From the NCBI GenBank assembly GCA_019448215.1, contig CP080408.1, positions 1,488,001-1,552,000 of the forward strand: a DNA stretch of 64,000 nucleotides, read 5' to 3'. This DNA is from Thalassovita mediterranea (GTDB lineage: Bacteria; Pseudomonadota; Alphaproteobacteria; Caulobacterales; Hyphomonadaceae). The notes under the pieces were generated by a model. That model was not told the DNA's origin. It saw nothing but the letters and a program-made list of their open reading frames with translations, and did no database searches. This document shows positions 50,312 to 59,883 of the stretch, piece after piece; within the stretch, counting starts at the first letter, position 1; each line of letters begins with the position of its first letter. Position numbers and translations under genes: made by a program.

Positions 50312-51352
50312 TCACGCATCGCCTGAAAGGCTGGTGCCCGGCGCTGGATAGCGGCGGGCGCGCCAGACATGCGGGCGACGGCGGCTGAGCGTGATCGGGC
50401 TCCAGTGCATGGCGCGCGAAATCTGCCAGCTGGACAGCTGCTTTTCCCGCTGCACCTTGCGGCGCGCCTTCATCGTGTCGCCGAACCGCCCGAACGCTTC
50501 GGACAGGCCGCGCCGGATCGACTTTGCGCGCGGCTTTCCGATGGCTGAGACGTAGAGATATAGCGTCAGCAGGATGTGCCCCGGCATGCTCGCTATGAGC
50601 AGAAGGAGCGGCGTGTTCTTCAGATAGGTGGTCAGCCGGTTGCGCGTGCCCTGGCGAACAGTGAAATCACTGCGAAGGCCCGTAATGGCGCTGCCATGAT
50701 GGCGGACGATTGCGCGCGGCACGAAGATGCAGCGCTCGCCCGCCAAGCGCAGGCGATAGCCAAGATCGACATCCTCACAATAGCAGAAGAAGCTTTCATC
50801 GAAGCCGTCGGCGCCGAGGAAGATGTCCTTGCGGATCATCGCGGTCGCGCCGCAGGGAGAAAAACATTCGCCTTCTTCTGGAAGGTCGCTCGCCTTCGCG
50901 CCAAACCCGCCGCGCCACGGGAAGCCAAAGACTGAATAGCAATCGCCCGTCCCGTCGAGGCGGTTCGGATCTTCAGCATCGAACTGGGCGCTCGCAAACT
51001 GGGTGACATCCGGATAGCGCTGCGCGGCATCAGCCAGCGTCTCGATCCAGTCGGCATGCGGTTCTGTATCGGGATTGAGCAGGATGAGCCAGTCGCCGGT
51101 CGCCACCTTCGCGGCGACATTGTTGCCGCCCGCAAAGCCGAGATTGTCATCCATGCGCATGAGGCGCGCGCCATCGAGGCCGGAGAGATCCAGCCGGTCA
51201 GCAGAGCCATCTGTCGAGGCATTGTCTACCACCAGCACTTCGAGCGGCTTCAGCGTCTGTGCTTTCAGGTGATCGATGGCGGACTGGATAAGGTCGCCGC
51301 CATTATAGTTCACGATGATGACGCTGGCGCGGAAAGGCGATGCGGCAACCAA
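50312..51352 (-). CDS. Family 2 glycosyltransferase
   Basis: A 346-residue GT2 enzyme, WcaA/rhamnosyltransferase-like. The nucleotide-sugar fold begins VIIVNYNGGDLIQSAIDHL; the DNASTDGS, NPDTEP (DxD-like) and GFDESFFCYCEDVDLGYRL motifs mark donor and acceptor sites. A C-terminal segment (about 260-275) is hydrophobic. It is the last gene of the seven-gene minus-strand operon and may transfer the sugar that the operon makes. Confidence 0.92.
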   Translation of the reverse strand: MVAASPFRASVIIVNYNGGDLIQSAIDHLKAQTLKPLEVLVVDNASTDGSADRLDLSGLDGARLMRMDDNLGFAGGNNVAAKVATGDWLILLNPDTEPHADWIETLADAAQRYPDVTQFASAQFDAEDPNRLDGTGDCYSVFGFPWRGGFGAKASDLPEEGECFSPCGATAMIRKDIFLGADGFDESFFCYCEDVDLGYRLRLAGERCIFVPRAIVRHHGSAITGLRSDFTVRQGTRNRLTTYLKNTPLLLLIASMPGHILLTLYLYVSAIGKPRAKSIRRGLSEAFGRFGDTMKARRKVQREKQLSSWQISRAMHWSPITLSRRRPHVWRARRYPAPGTSLSGDA

Positions 51353-51453
51353 GGTCTGCTACTCCAGTCAGGCAAGCCAGATCATGGTTTGCGGGAAGCC
51401 GGACGTCCAGCCGGTCTCACGCGTGGAGCCCGGCTGGAGGTCATCAGAGATAC

Positions 51454-53367
51454 CTAAAGTGCGGCTTTCACCGCTGCGGCGATGGTTTCCTCGTCGAGGC
51501 CAACCGCCTTCAGCACCTGGTCATTGGTGCCCGATGGCGGGGTAAGGTCGAGGCCGAGGCGCACGAACTTGCAGCCTGACAGGGCACCTGCTTCTGCCAG
51601 TGCGGTCGCAACGGCATCACCCTGACCATAGCGGCGATAGTGGTTGTCGATGGTCGCGATAAGCTTTGCGCCGCCGATCGTCTTCGCCAGCCACTCGCCA
51701 TCGATGATGTTGAGGAAGGGCAAGGAGATGACTGTGGCATCGACGCCTTCACCAGAGAGGCGGTCTGCGGCCTTGAGAGCCTGCGCCGTGCCGACGAGGC
51801 CGGATGCGATGAGGACAGCGCTGCCATCACCCTTGCGTGCAACGCGGCCTTGGCCGGCAGCCGGGGTCCAGCTAGCATCTGCTTCATAGGCCGTCTCATA
51901 AGGAATGGAGACGAGGCGCAGGAAGGATGGGCCGTCATGGGTGTTGAGGCACCAGTCGAGAAGCGGGGCAACCTCATCCGGGTGGGCCGGTTCGACCATC
52001 GCCATCTTCGGGATGGAGCCGAGGGCTGAAATCTCACGCACAGACTGGTGCGAGTGGCCCGGGCCGCCCGGCAGCGCACCTGACAGACCGCCGACATAGA
52101 CGATCTTCGTATGCTCTGTGGCGTTGTTGTAGATCTGCTCGTTCGGACGGGTCGACAGGAAGCAGGAGAAGGAGTGAACGATCGGAAGCAGACCCTTCAG
52201 CGCCATGCCGCCTGCCTGGCTAACCATGTCCATCTCTGCGATGCCACATTCGACGAAGCGGTCAGGATGGGTGTCGCGGAATGGCTCGAGGCCCATGTCG
52301 AGGACAAGGTCTGCGTCCAGCGCGACGATCTTGTCATTGCGCTTTGCCTGATCGAGCAGCGCGGCCGTGTAGGACGGGAAGAGCTTGACCGGGTTGCCGC
52401 CTTGCGGGGCCGCCGGGCGTTCAACGGTCTCGAACTCAGGCTCTGGCAGGCCAGCAGCCTTGTGGCCGTCGAGGATGCGGGAGATGAGCTCCTGCGCGCC
52501 GCGGGTATAGTCTTCGGCCTGCGGGGCACCGGAGTGGAACTGGAAGCGCTCGACATCGCTGTCGACGGAGACGCCTTCCATGAAGCTCACGCCCTTGCCC
52601 TTGATGGTGTTCGCGATGATCACGCTCGGGCGCTTTTCGTCCTGACGGGCCGCGTTCAGCGCGTCGCGCATGGCGTCAATGTCGTGGCCGTCGATGCTCT
52701 GCGTGTGCCAGCCGAAAGACTCGAACTTGGCTTCGAGGTCGCCGAGACTGGAGGTGCGCTCCACTGAATAGTCCGACTGGATCTTGTTGTGGTCGACGAT
52801 GACCGTGACTTCGGCAACGCCGTGATTGGCCGCCGAGATCAGCGATTCCCAGATCTGGCCTTCCTGCAGCTCGCCGTCGCCCGTCATCACATAGATGCGC
52901 GCAGGCTTGTCCAGCATGCGGTTGGCAAACGCCATGCCTTTGGCTTTGGAGATACCCATGCCGAGCGAGCCGGTATTGGTGACCATGCCCGCAACGCCGA
53001 CATCCGGGTGGCCCGGCAGGCCGTCAATCTTGCGCAACTTGTGGATCTTGTCGAAAGGCAGGACGTCGAGCGCGGTGAGCACGGCATAGAGACCCGGCGC
53101 GTCATGGCCCTTGGAGGAGAAATAGAGATCCTCGCCCTTCATTTCATTGAGATAGAGCCAAGCGACCACATCCATGCTCGAAAAGCTTGAGCCGATATGG
53201 CCGGAGCCTGCATTGGCGATCATGTAGAGCGTGTTGAGGCGCGCCATGTCTGCGAACAGGCTGGTGCGCTGCTCTGCAGAGGCATTGCATTCCTGCACGC
53301 GGGTAAAGGCAGGCTTGTCGAGATAGTAGAGTGTGCCGGAGACGGCTTCGGTAATCAGGTCACCCAT
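51454..53367 (-). CDS. Transketolase-like thiamine diphosphate enzyme in surface-sugar operon
   Basis: A 637-residue complete transketolase-type protein with N- and C-terminal halves fused. The ThDP-binding NAGSGHIGSSFSSMDV (about 52-67), the GDGELQEGQIWES plus VDHNKIQSDY motif (about 164-200) and the ECGIAEMDM transketolase motif (about 367-375) are intact. The sequence is nearer to the split or short form used in sugar pathways than to the housekeeping enzyme, and it lies in the glycan operon. It may add a two-carbon unit to a sugar precursor there. The CMP-sugar synthetase gene precedes it by 25 bases. Confidence 0.87.
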   Translation of the reverse strand: MGDLITEAVSGTLYYLDKPAFTRVQECNASAEQRTSLFADMARLNTLYMIANAGSGHIGSSFSSMDVVAWLYLNEMKGEDLYFSSKGHDAPGLYAVLTALDVLPFDKIHKLRKIDGLPGHPDVGVAGMVTNTGSLGMGISKAKGMAFANRMLDKPARIYVMTGDGELQEGQIWESLISAANHGVAEVTVIVDHNKIQSDYSVERTSSLGDLEAKFESFGWHTQSIDGHDIDAMRDALNAARQDEKRPSVIIANTIKGKGVSFMEGVSVDSDVERFQFHSGAPQAEDYTRGAQELISRILDGHKAAGLPEPEFETVERPAAPQGGNPVKLFPSYTAALLDQAKRNDKIVALDADLVLDMGLEPFRDTHPDRFVECGIAEMDMVSQAGGMALKGLLPIVHSFSCFLSTRPNEQIYNNATEHTKIVYVGGLSGALPGGPGHSHQSVREISALGSIPKMAMVEPAHPDEVAPLLDWCLNTHDGPSFLRLVSIPYETAYEADASWTPAAGQGRVARKGDGSAVLIASGLVGTAQALKAADRLSGEGVDATVISLPFLNIIDGEWLAKTIGGAKLIATIDNHYRRYGQGDAVATALAEAGALSGCKFVRLGLDLTPPSGTNDQVLKAVGLDEETIAAAVKAAL

Positions 53368-53392
53368 GGGGTCGTATCCTCAGATTTTGGGT

Positions 53393-54160
53393 TCAGTCGC
53401 CTTTCCAGGCGGGTTGTTCGATTTTCGGCAGCTCGGCTTCGCCATCCTCGACCATCATTTCGAGGAGGCGCCAGTCGCGCGGGGAGTTCACATCAAGGCC
53501 TTCAGAGCCTGACGTCAGGAAAGGGGTCAGCACTTCGCCAGCGATGGTGCCCGCTTCCAGCGCGACGCGCGACCAGGCGATCTCAAGGCTCGCATTCTGG
53601 GCATAGACGCGCGGCAGGCCCGGATACTGGGTCGAATGGTAAGGCGTGATCTCTTCGGGCTGCATCGGCATGAGCGGGTGCATCCGCTCACCGCGCACCA
53701 CCCACATCTTGCCGGGGTGCTGGGCGCAGGGTTCGACCGCGCGAAGGCTGTCGACGCCTTCCTGCCGGGTGAACTGGTCCCAGGCCCGCTGGATGGTGGA
53801 GGGCAGGCGGCAGGGGCTGGTCGGGCGCAGCAGGGCGAAGGCGTCATAGGCCTCTCCCTTGTCGGCAAACCAGCGCAGCGCATGCTGGATCCAGTCAATG
53901 TCCGGGGACTTGTCGCCAGAGAATTCCGGCGGGCGCATGAAAGGCGTCTCCGCGCCATAGTGGCGGGCGACCTTCGCATAGTCGTGGGAGTCGGTTGAGA
54001 CGATGACGCGCCCGAAAATGCCGGACTGCTTGGCCGCCGCGATCGTATAGGCGATCAGCGGGTGGCCCATGAGCGGCGCGATGTTCTTGTGCGGCACGCG
54101 CTTGGAGCCAGAGCGGGCCGGGATGAGCGCGATACAGCTGGGTGAAGACGCCGTTGCCAT
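53393..54160 (-). CDS. Acylneuraminate cytidylyltransferase family protein (CMP-sugar synthetase)
   Basis: A 255-residue NeuA-like enzyme. The N terminus is IALIPARSGSKRVPHKNI (about 10-27), followed by VIVSTDSHDYAKVARHYGAE and LLRPTSPCR. It should activate a 2-keto-3-deoxy acid such as a nonulosonate with CTP. It is distinct from KdsB. No nonulosonate synthase (NeuB/PseI) gene is in the window, so the substrate may be unusual or made elsewhere. It lies 4 bases from the aldehyde dehydrogenase. Confidence 0.88.
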   Translation of the reverse strand: MATASSPSCIALIPARSGSKRVPHKNIAPLMGHPLIAYTIAAAKQSGIFGRVIVSTDSHDYAKVARHYGAETPFMRPPEFSGDKSPDIDWIQHALRWFADKGEAYDAFALLRPTSPCRLPSTIQRAWDQFTRQEGVDSLRAVEPCAQHPGKMWVVRGERMHPLMPMQPEEITPYHSTQYPGLPRVYAQNASLEIAWSRVALEAGTIAGEVLTPFLTSGSEGLDVNSPRDWRLLEMMVEDGEAELPKIEQPAWKGD

Positions 54161-54164
54161 GAGC

Positions 54165-55628
54165 CTAGAGCCGTCCCGGTTCGGTGATGAGGTAGATGTC
54201 TTTCAGCTCTGTGTAGACATCCAGCGCTTCGGTGCCCGGCTCGCGCGTGCCATTGCCAGAGGCGCGAAGGCCGCCGAACGGCATGTGCGGCTCTGAACCG
54301 AACGTGCCCGCATTGACGACAGCGACGCCGGTGCTGAGCTCTTTCGTGAACGTCCAGGCGCGGTCCCAGCTGGTCGTGTGGATCGTCCCGGTGAGGCCGT
54401 ATGGGCTGTCATTGGCGAGCGCGACGGCCTCTTCAAAACTGCTGACCTTGTAGATGGCGCCGACCGGGCCGAAGAGCTCTGTCGTTGAGAGGTGAGAGTC
54501 TGCCGGGGAGCCTTCGATCAGCGTGGCCTGCAGATAGAAGCCGCCTGAAAGGTCACCGCCGATGCGTTCACCGCCGCAAAGCACCTTGGCGCCTTCGCCC
54601 TTGGCGCGCTCGATGGCGCTCAGCATGTTGTTCAGCTGGCGCTCATTGATGACAGGGCCGAGCTCACAATCGTCGCCGACACCGGCCTTGAGGGAGTTTG
54701 CCTTGGCGACGAAGGCATCGACGAACTCGTCATAGACCGCGTCCATGACGATGAAGCGGCTGCCTGACGCGCAGCGCTGGCCAGCATTCGAGAAGGCAGA
54801 GAGCGAGGCCCAGTGGACCGCCTTTTCGATGTCGGCATCGTCGCAGACGATGAAAGCGTTCTTGCCGCCAAGCTCCAGCGAGACCTTCTTGAGGTCCGCG
54901 CCTGCCTTACCAGCGATCTCGCGGCCAACACGGGTCGAGCCGGTGAAGGAGATGACGTCGACATCCTTGTGGGCGGTCAGCGGCGGGCCGACTTCCTGGC
55001 CGAGGCCCTGAACGACGTTCATCACGCCTGCAGGCACGCCAGCTTCGATAAGCGCGCGGGCCATCCAGTCCGCCGAAAGCGGGGTGTCTTCTGCAGGCTT
55101 CAGCACGACGGCATTGCCGCAGATGAGGGCCGGGAAGACCTTCCAGGCAAAGTTCGGGGCGGGGGTGTTGGCGGCGGCGATCAGGGCCGCGACGCCGCAA
55201 GGCTGGCGGACCGTCATGCAGGACTTGTTCGGCGCGCCGGATGGCATGGTGCGCCCGAAAAGGCGCTGGCCTTCGCCGGCATAGAAGCGGCCGCACATGA
55301 CAGAGCCGGTCGTCTCACCCATCGCAGCAGAGAGCGGCTTGCCGGCTTCTTCAGCGACGATCTTTGAAAGCTCTTCGGCCCGCGCTTCGATCAGATTGCA
55401 GGCGGCGTGCAGGATCTGTCCACGCTGGACAGCAGGCGTATCAGCCCAGGCCTTCTGCGCAGCCTTGGCAGCGGCGATGGCCTTCTCGACCTCGTCGGCG
55501 CCGCCATGGTGCAGCTTGGCAATCGGCTTGCCGCTATGGGGGCTGAGGATGTCAGACGTAGTCTGACTGGAAACGGCCTCTCCATTGATCAGGGATTTCA
55601 CGTTCTGCGGATCGAATGTGTCCAGCAA
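54165..55628 (-). CDS. Aldehyde dehydrogenase
   Basis: A 487-residue NAD(P)-dependent aldehyde dehydrogenase. The catalytic Glu is in LELGGKNAF and the nucleophile Cys in NAGQRCASGS (about 285); FTGSTRVG binds the cofactor. The aldehyde is not predictable. Its place between a CMP-sugar synthetase and a predicted hydrolase suggests it oxidises a sugar aldehyde to an acid for this pathway. It begins 82 bases after the preceding gene. Confidence 0.93.
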   Translation of the reverse strand: MLDTFDPQNVKSLINGEAVSSQTTSDILSPHSGKPIAKLHHGGADEVEKAIAAAKAAQKAWADTPAVQRGQILHAACNLIEARAEELSKIVAEEAGKPLSAAMGETTGSVMCGRFYAGEGQRLFGRTMPSGAPNKSCMTVRQPCGVAALIAAANTPAPNFAWKVFPALICGNAVVLKPAEDTPLSADWMARALIEAGVPAGVMNVVQGLGQEVGPPLTAHKDVDVISFTGSTRVGREIAGKAGADLKKVSLELGGKNAFIVCDDADIEKAVHWASLSAFSNAGQRCASGSRFIVMDAVYDEFVDAFVAKANSLKAGVGDDCELGPVINERQLNNMLSAIERAKGEGAKVLCGGERIGGDLSGGFYLQATLIEGSPADSHLSTTELFGPVGAIYKVSSFEEAVALANDSPYGLTGTIHTTSWDRAWTFTKELSTGVAVVNAGTFGSEPHMPFGGLRASGNGTREPGTEALDVYTELKDIYLITEPGRL

Positions 55629-55710
55629 TGACAGCTCCTGTGATCGTCTTTACTCGCGCGGCGGCTGCGCGCGTCCCGGTGCTAGCCGATTAAAGCCAGC
55701 CCGGGCAAGG

Positions 55711-57249
55711 TCAATTGGTGGCTGCGCCGCCTTCAATTGCCGCAAGCTCGTCCTTCATGACGATCTTGCCGGACAGGGGCTCCAGCGTGATGGCCGGGAT
55801 TGGCTGCGAGAGCTCCCCCTCGACCACGGACGGGTCGAGCTCGACCGCATCCAGCGTGTTGTTGACGAAGACGAAGGCGTTCTCGAACTCCCGCATGTGC
55901 ACATGTTTGGAATAACGCACCCGCTTGGTGAGGTCCGGGCCGATCGGCTTCGACCAGATGTCGAAATAGGCTTCGCTCGTATAGATGTCGAAATGCTCGG
56001 TCGGGTGGGTGTGGAAAAGCGTGTCGTAATGCCGGTTCGCATACAGCATGAAGAAGCAGGTCAGATACTCTGCCAGATGACGCTCAATCCCTTCATCGGT
56101 CATCTTGAACCGTGTGGTCCAGCCCGCGATCACGTCCTCGGTGCCGTGGAACCGGTAGGTGCCGGATTTGACGATGAGCTGTTTCTTCATCCGGTGTGAG
56201 TTGTCGAAGAATTCCTGCAGCCGGTCATAATAGTCGACGCCGTCGCGTTCATAGTTGCGCCATTCCCAGCGGAAGGGCTGCTCCCAGAACATGCCATCTG
56301 ACGCCTTGAGGTACTGGCGGACCAGTTGCGGCTCTGTCACGAGGATACTGTCGAGCATGGTACCGTTCAGGAAGAGTGTTTTCCCGTTAGCCTTGAGCAG
56401 ACCGTGAAGCTCGGTGAACATCTTGAACTGGTTTTCCTGGAAGCTCGGGAACCAGTCCTTCGGCAGGTCGAAGATCAGGCCGGGCGCGCCGAAGCCATAA
56501 CGCCGAACAGCGTAATCGATCAGGACAGCGTCAACTTCGTTCGAAACCATGATTTCGAGAACGCGGTTGCAGAGCGCCGTGCGCACCTCTGGCTTGCGGA
56601 TATCGAAGACGTAGCCATGGGCAACGAGCGCCTCGCCCTCGACAAACTTCAGGCGGTCTTCAGGATTGGGGCTGCGTTCGGGCTGGTGAACATAATGATC
56701 CTCCGGGAGGCCTGAATTCTTCCCGAACAGGTAGGTGTCGTCATAGTTCATGACGGCATAGCCGATAAAGCGCTTGGCGAGGCCCTTGCGCTTATAGGTT
56801 TCCCGCATCTCTTCGAATGCGGGCATGTTCATCGTCAGCTTACAGACGCTTTCGTCATAGTGGTAATTGCGCGTGGAATAGCCTGAATAGCGCGTATAGG
56901 CGTGCGTGACCTCTGGAGTGCCGCGCAGCGGTATGCCGAGCTTGCCGACCTTGGTGTTCAGGAACCCGACAAGCGATCCCGTCATCGTCGGAATGAACTT
57001 GTTGTGGGCCTCACGCGACAGCCATGGATCGCCGAACGGGTTGAGCAGCTGTTCCTGTTCGCTCTTTTCATCGCCGCGATAGAGGGTGACGCCGTTGCTG
57101 AACCTCGACAGTTTCAGCATCTCGGCGGAGCAGGACTCGCTTTCCACGCCGTCGCGAGGTTCAAACCCTCGCTTTGGCAGGCGCCGGCGGACGTATCGTA
57201 TCGCCCGGTGAAGTAATGAACTTGCCTTCAGGCCTAGATTAGATGGCAT
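55711..57249 (-). CDS. Predicted TIM-barrel glycoside-hydrolase-like protein
   Basis: A 512-residue cytosolic-looking protein without a signal peptide. The central part shows barrel-type strands, for example DAVLIDYAVRRYGFG (about 240-254), WFPSFQENQFKMF and GKTLFLNGTM, which resemble the putative glycoside hydrolase group GHL15-like. I identify it by pattern only. ATG 57249 with an AGGA site is preferred to 57267. It overlaps the upstream gene by 11 bases. It might trim or transfer sugars, or be a glycosyltransferase-associated protein. Confidence 0.6.
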   Translation of the reverse strand: MPSNLGLKASSLLHRAIRYVRRRLPKRGFEPRDGVESESCSAEMLKLSRFSNGVTLYRGDEKSEQEQLLNPFGDPWLSREAHNKFIPTMTGSLVGFLNTKVGKLGIPLRGTPEVTHAYTRYSGYSTRNYHYDESVCKLTMNMPAFEEMRETYKRKGLAKRFIGYAVMNYDDTYLFGKNSGLPEDHYVHQPERSPNPEDRLKFVEGEALVAHGYVFDIRKPEVRTALCNRVLEIMVSNEVDAVLIDYAVRRYGFGAPGLIFDLPKDWFPSFQENQFKMFTELHGLLKANGKTLFLNGTMLDSILVTEPQLVRQYLKASDGMFWEQPFRWEWRNYERDGVDYYDRLQEFFDNSHRMKKQLIVKSGTYRFHGTEDVIAGWTTRFKMTDEGIERHLAEYLTCFFMLYANRHYDTLFHTHPTEHFDIYTSEAYFDIWSKPIGPDLTKRVRYSKHVHMREFENAFVFVNNTLDAVELDPSVVEGELSQPIPAITLEPLSGKIVMKDELAAIEGGAATN

Positions 57250-58921
57250 CCTGGTGCTCTGCCTCAAAAACGAAGGGGGCGCCGGTCAGGATGCCCTGGG
57301 TGATGGTGTCGAGTCCCGGCCACTTGCCGGGGGCGAGATCGTCTACGCTCGGTACGTCGATGTCGAACATGGCGCCCGTCCCGTTTGGCTGCAGGAAAGG
57401 CAGCGGGATCATGCGGCGGAAGAAGAAGTGGTAGGCGTAACGAAGGGCCCGCTCACGGTCAGGTGCCCATTGTCCGGGGGCGGCAGGCAGCTGGTCGAGC
57501 AGTTTGAAATAATGCGGCTTGTCGCTCGCATCCTGCGTGACGCCCTTGTTGCGGATCCACGCTTCGCCGGCAACGATGACAGGCTTGCCGAGCGGGGTCA
57601 GCTCTGTGCCCATCTTGGTGCCATAGATGATGACCGCGTTGGAGGCGTGCGCCAGCGCGTAGGTGCTCGCATCCTCATCGGGTTCGATGATGTGGATATG
57701 GCGGGGCAGTTCCGGAAAAGACTTCTTCACTTCATCGACGACGCGCTGGCGTGACGGGATCGCGCCGCGCACTTCGGCGGGGTGGACGCGGATGACGACT
57801 TCAAGCTCTGGCCGGTCAATGAAATAGCGGATGGAGTCGATGATCCAGTCCTTCATCCCCGGAAAGGCGTTGGCTGGATAATGCAGCTGGGCGTCCCACA
57901 TAACATTGGTCAGCATGGAGACGACAGGCTTTGAAAGGTCGATACCTTTCTTCTCGGCGAAGGATTTGAAGTCCGAATCCGGCTCTTCGTGGAAGTAGAT
58001 CCAGTCCTTGCCGCCGCTGGCACGGCTTTCGAGATAGGCGCGGACTTCATCGCGTACCGCTTCTGACATGTCGAGCTCTTCCCATGTCTCGACCGGCTCA
58101 CTCATCATGGTGTGATGGTAGGTGTCGTCATGGCTGAAGATGAAGCAGTTCTTCCGGTAGGCCACGACCCAGGTCACGACACGCACGCCTGCCTTGCGGC
58201 AGACATCGGCGGCGATGCCCTGCGGGCTGTAGATGCCATGATGGAGGACGCAGACTTCAGGCTTCCAGGCGGCAATGATGCGCTCATAGACGCGCTTGGT
58301 CAGGATCGCGCCCTCAAGGTAGCGGCGCTGGACCTCTTCCGCGCGCGGCTGGCCTTCCAGGTCGCCTGTCGCATAGTAGCGGAGCGCGCCAGCCAGCGCG
58401 TGTTCGCCGACCGCGATGCCGTCGAGTTTCCAGTCCGAGATCGAAGCAAGATCGACGCTGGCCGCAAGCGATTGCGCCTCGCTGAAGTCTTCCTGTTTCA
58501 GATGGTCTGAATAGCGAAACTCCGGCAGGCCCATTGGCCGGTGATTGTTCGTGCCGCGATTGAAGCACGCCTTGCAGAGACGGTTCACGAGGCCGAACTC
58601 AGCGATCATGTCGGGCGGTGTCGCCTCGCTATAGGTCGGCATCAGGCAGGCGGGCATGGAGCCGTCACAGAAAACGCGGCCGACTTGCGCCCCGGCTTTG
58701 GTGAGACCTGCGGCCAGTACGCCGTCCAGATTGGTCACGGCGCCGTGCATGCCCGTATTCGACCCGATCAGGACGCGCGGACCTGTGGCTGATTTTACAT
58801 CCGCTTCCCACTGGCCTTTCGATGCGGCGATCAGGTCCGGCCACGATGAGAAGCCCTTCTCGGGCGTGAAAGGCTTGGTCGCGCCTTTGAAGCGTGGCGG
58901 CATTTTCAGTTTCGAGGACAT
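57239..58921 (-). CDS. Capsule-biosynthesis GT-B-like protein
   Basis: A 560-residue protein with a two-lobed GT-B layout. The N-terminal lobe has VLIGSNTGMHGAVTNLDGVLAAGL, and the C-terminal lobe has VVIRVHPAEVRGAIPSRQ and an NAVIIYGTKMGTELTPLGKPVI motif typical of KpsS/LipB-type and CDP-glycerol/Kdo-transferase-like capsule proteins. An LCKACFNRGTN motif (cysteines about 121 and 124) is unusual and could bind metal. It likely builds the linker or main chain of the polysaccharide. Confidence 0.7.
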   Translation of the reverse strand: MSSKLKMPPRFKGATKPFTPEKGFSSWPDLIAASKGQWEADVKSATGPRVLIGSNTGMHGAVTNLDGVLAAGLTKAGAQVGRVFCDGSMPACLMPTYSEATPPDMIAEFGLVNRLCKACFNRGTNNHRPMGLPEFRYSDHLKQEDFSEAQSLAASVDLASISDWKLDGIAVGEHALAGALRYYATGDLEGQPRAEEVQRRYLEGAILTKRVYERIIAAWKPEVCVLHHGIYSPQGIAADVCRKAGVRVVTWVVAYRKNCFIFSHDDTYHHTMMSEPVETWEELDMSEAVRDEVRAYLESRASGGKDWIYFHEEPDSDFKSFAEKKGIDLSKPVVSMLTNVMWDAQLHYPANAFPGMKDWIIDSIRYFIDRPELEVVIRVHPAEVRGAIPSRQRVVDEVKKSFPELPRHIHIIEPDEDASTYALAHASNAVIIYGTKMGTELTPLGKPVIVAGEAWIRNKGVTQDASDKPHYFKLLDQLPAAPGQWAPDRERALRYAYHFFFRRMIPLPFLQPNGTGAMFDIDVPSVDDLAPGKWPGLDTITQGILTGAPFVFEAEHQDAI

Positions 58922-59005
58922 AAGCGCTTGGTTACTTCCGTTCTTCGTTATCGGCCGGTTGCGAGGGTCGTTCTGCGGGCGCCGATCAAATTTCGATTGT
59001 CAGGT

Positions 59006-59707
59006 TCAGCCGCCAGGTGGACTTGGTGTGGGGCGCCGCTCTTCTGGTCTGAGTTCGCGAACCACCTTTGCCGGGTTGCCAGCCGCCACGACACCTGCCG
59101 GCAGGTCGCTGGTGACAACGGACTGCGCCGCCACGACCGTATCGTCGCCGATGGTCACGCCTTTCATCACAGCGCTTCGCAGGCCGATCCAGCACCGGCT
59201 GCCGATGACGATCGGCGCTGAGCGGATTTCGAGGGGCATGGCGAGGCGCTTGTCGCCCAGCATGCGGCGGAACTGGATTTCGCGCTGGTCGGCATGGGTG
59301 GGGTGGGAGTCATTGTCGAACAGCTGGACACCATGCGCCAGCAGGGTCGCCTGCCCAATGGTGATGGATTGCGACGCTGACAGGATCGTGTCGTCGCCGA
59401 CATAGGTGTACTTGCCGATCCGGATGGTGGCGTCCCCTTCAGCCTTCAGGATCCCGCGTATCGCGGTCGGGCCGTGAATGCGGACATTTTCCGGCGCCCC
59501 GCCATTGATGAGACGCGCTTTCACGCCGAGCTTCACGTCGTCATCGACGACAGCGCCCTTCGAGAAACGGGTCCACACATCAAGAAGACGTTGGGCCTCG
59601 GTCTCATTGTCGGGGATTTGGGCTGCAGCTTCGGAGAGGGAAGCTACTCTGGGATAGACAAGCCCTTCCGCGAACGCGTGATCGTCCGGGTACAGTGCGC
59701 CGCGCAT
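59006..59707 (-). CDS. Left-handed beta-helix acyltransferase
   Basis: A 233-residue hexapeptide-repeat acetyltransferase (maa/NodL/WbbJ type). Repeats such as IRIGKYTYVGDDTIL, ITIGQATLLAHGV and VIGSRCWIGLRSAVMKGVTIGDDTVVAAQSVV form the helix (about 75-215). The catalytic histidine is likely in DNDSHPTH. It would O-acetylate or N-acetylate a sugar of the glycan. It is the first gene of the minus-strand operon; the divergent glycosyltransferase starts 176 bases away. Confidence 0.88.
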   Translation of the reverse strand: MRGALYPDDHAFAEGLVYPRVASLSEAAAQIPDNETEAQRLLDVWTRFSKGAVVDDDVKLGVKARLINGGAPENVRIHGPTAIRGILKAEGDATIRIGKYTYVGDDTILSASQSITIGQATLLAHGVQLFDNDSHPTHADQREIQFRRMLGDKRLAMPLEIRSAPIVIGSRCWIGLRSAVMKGVTIGDDTVVAAQSVVTSDLPAGVVAAGNPAKVVRELRPEERRPTPSPPGG

Positions 59708-59883
59708 GTGGTACTCTCCCTCACCAGCTTGGACAGCGTTAGTTTTCTATTTGCCGTGGATCAAGTCCAGCGCTCAGCGTATCTTGGATTGGAGCGGGGC
59801 TGCAACTTGAGCAAATGGCTTTACGCATCTAACGAGCGTTGATAACGCCTCGCGCCGTACGCGAAACAAGCTCAGGAGCTCCC

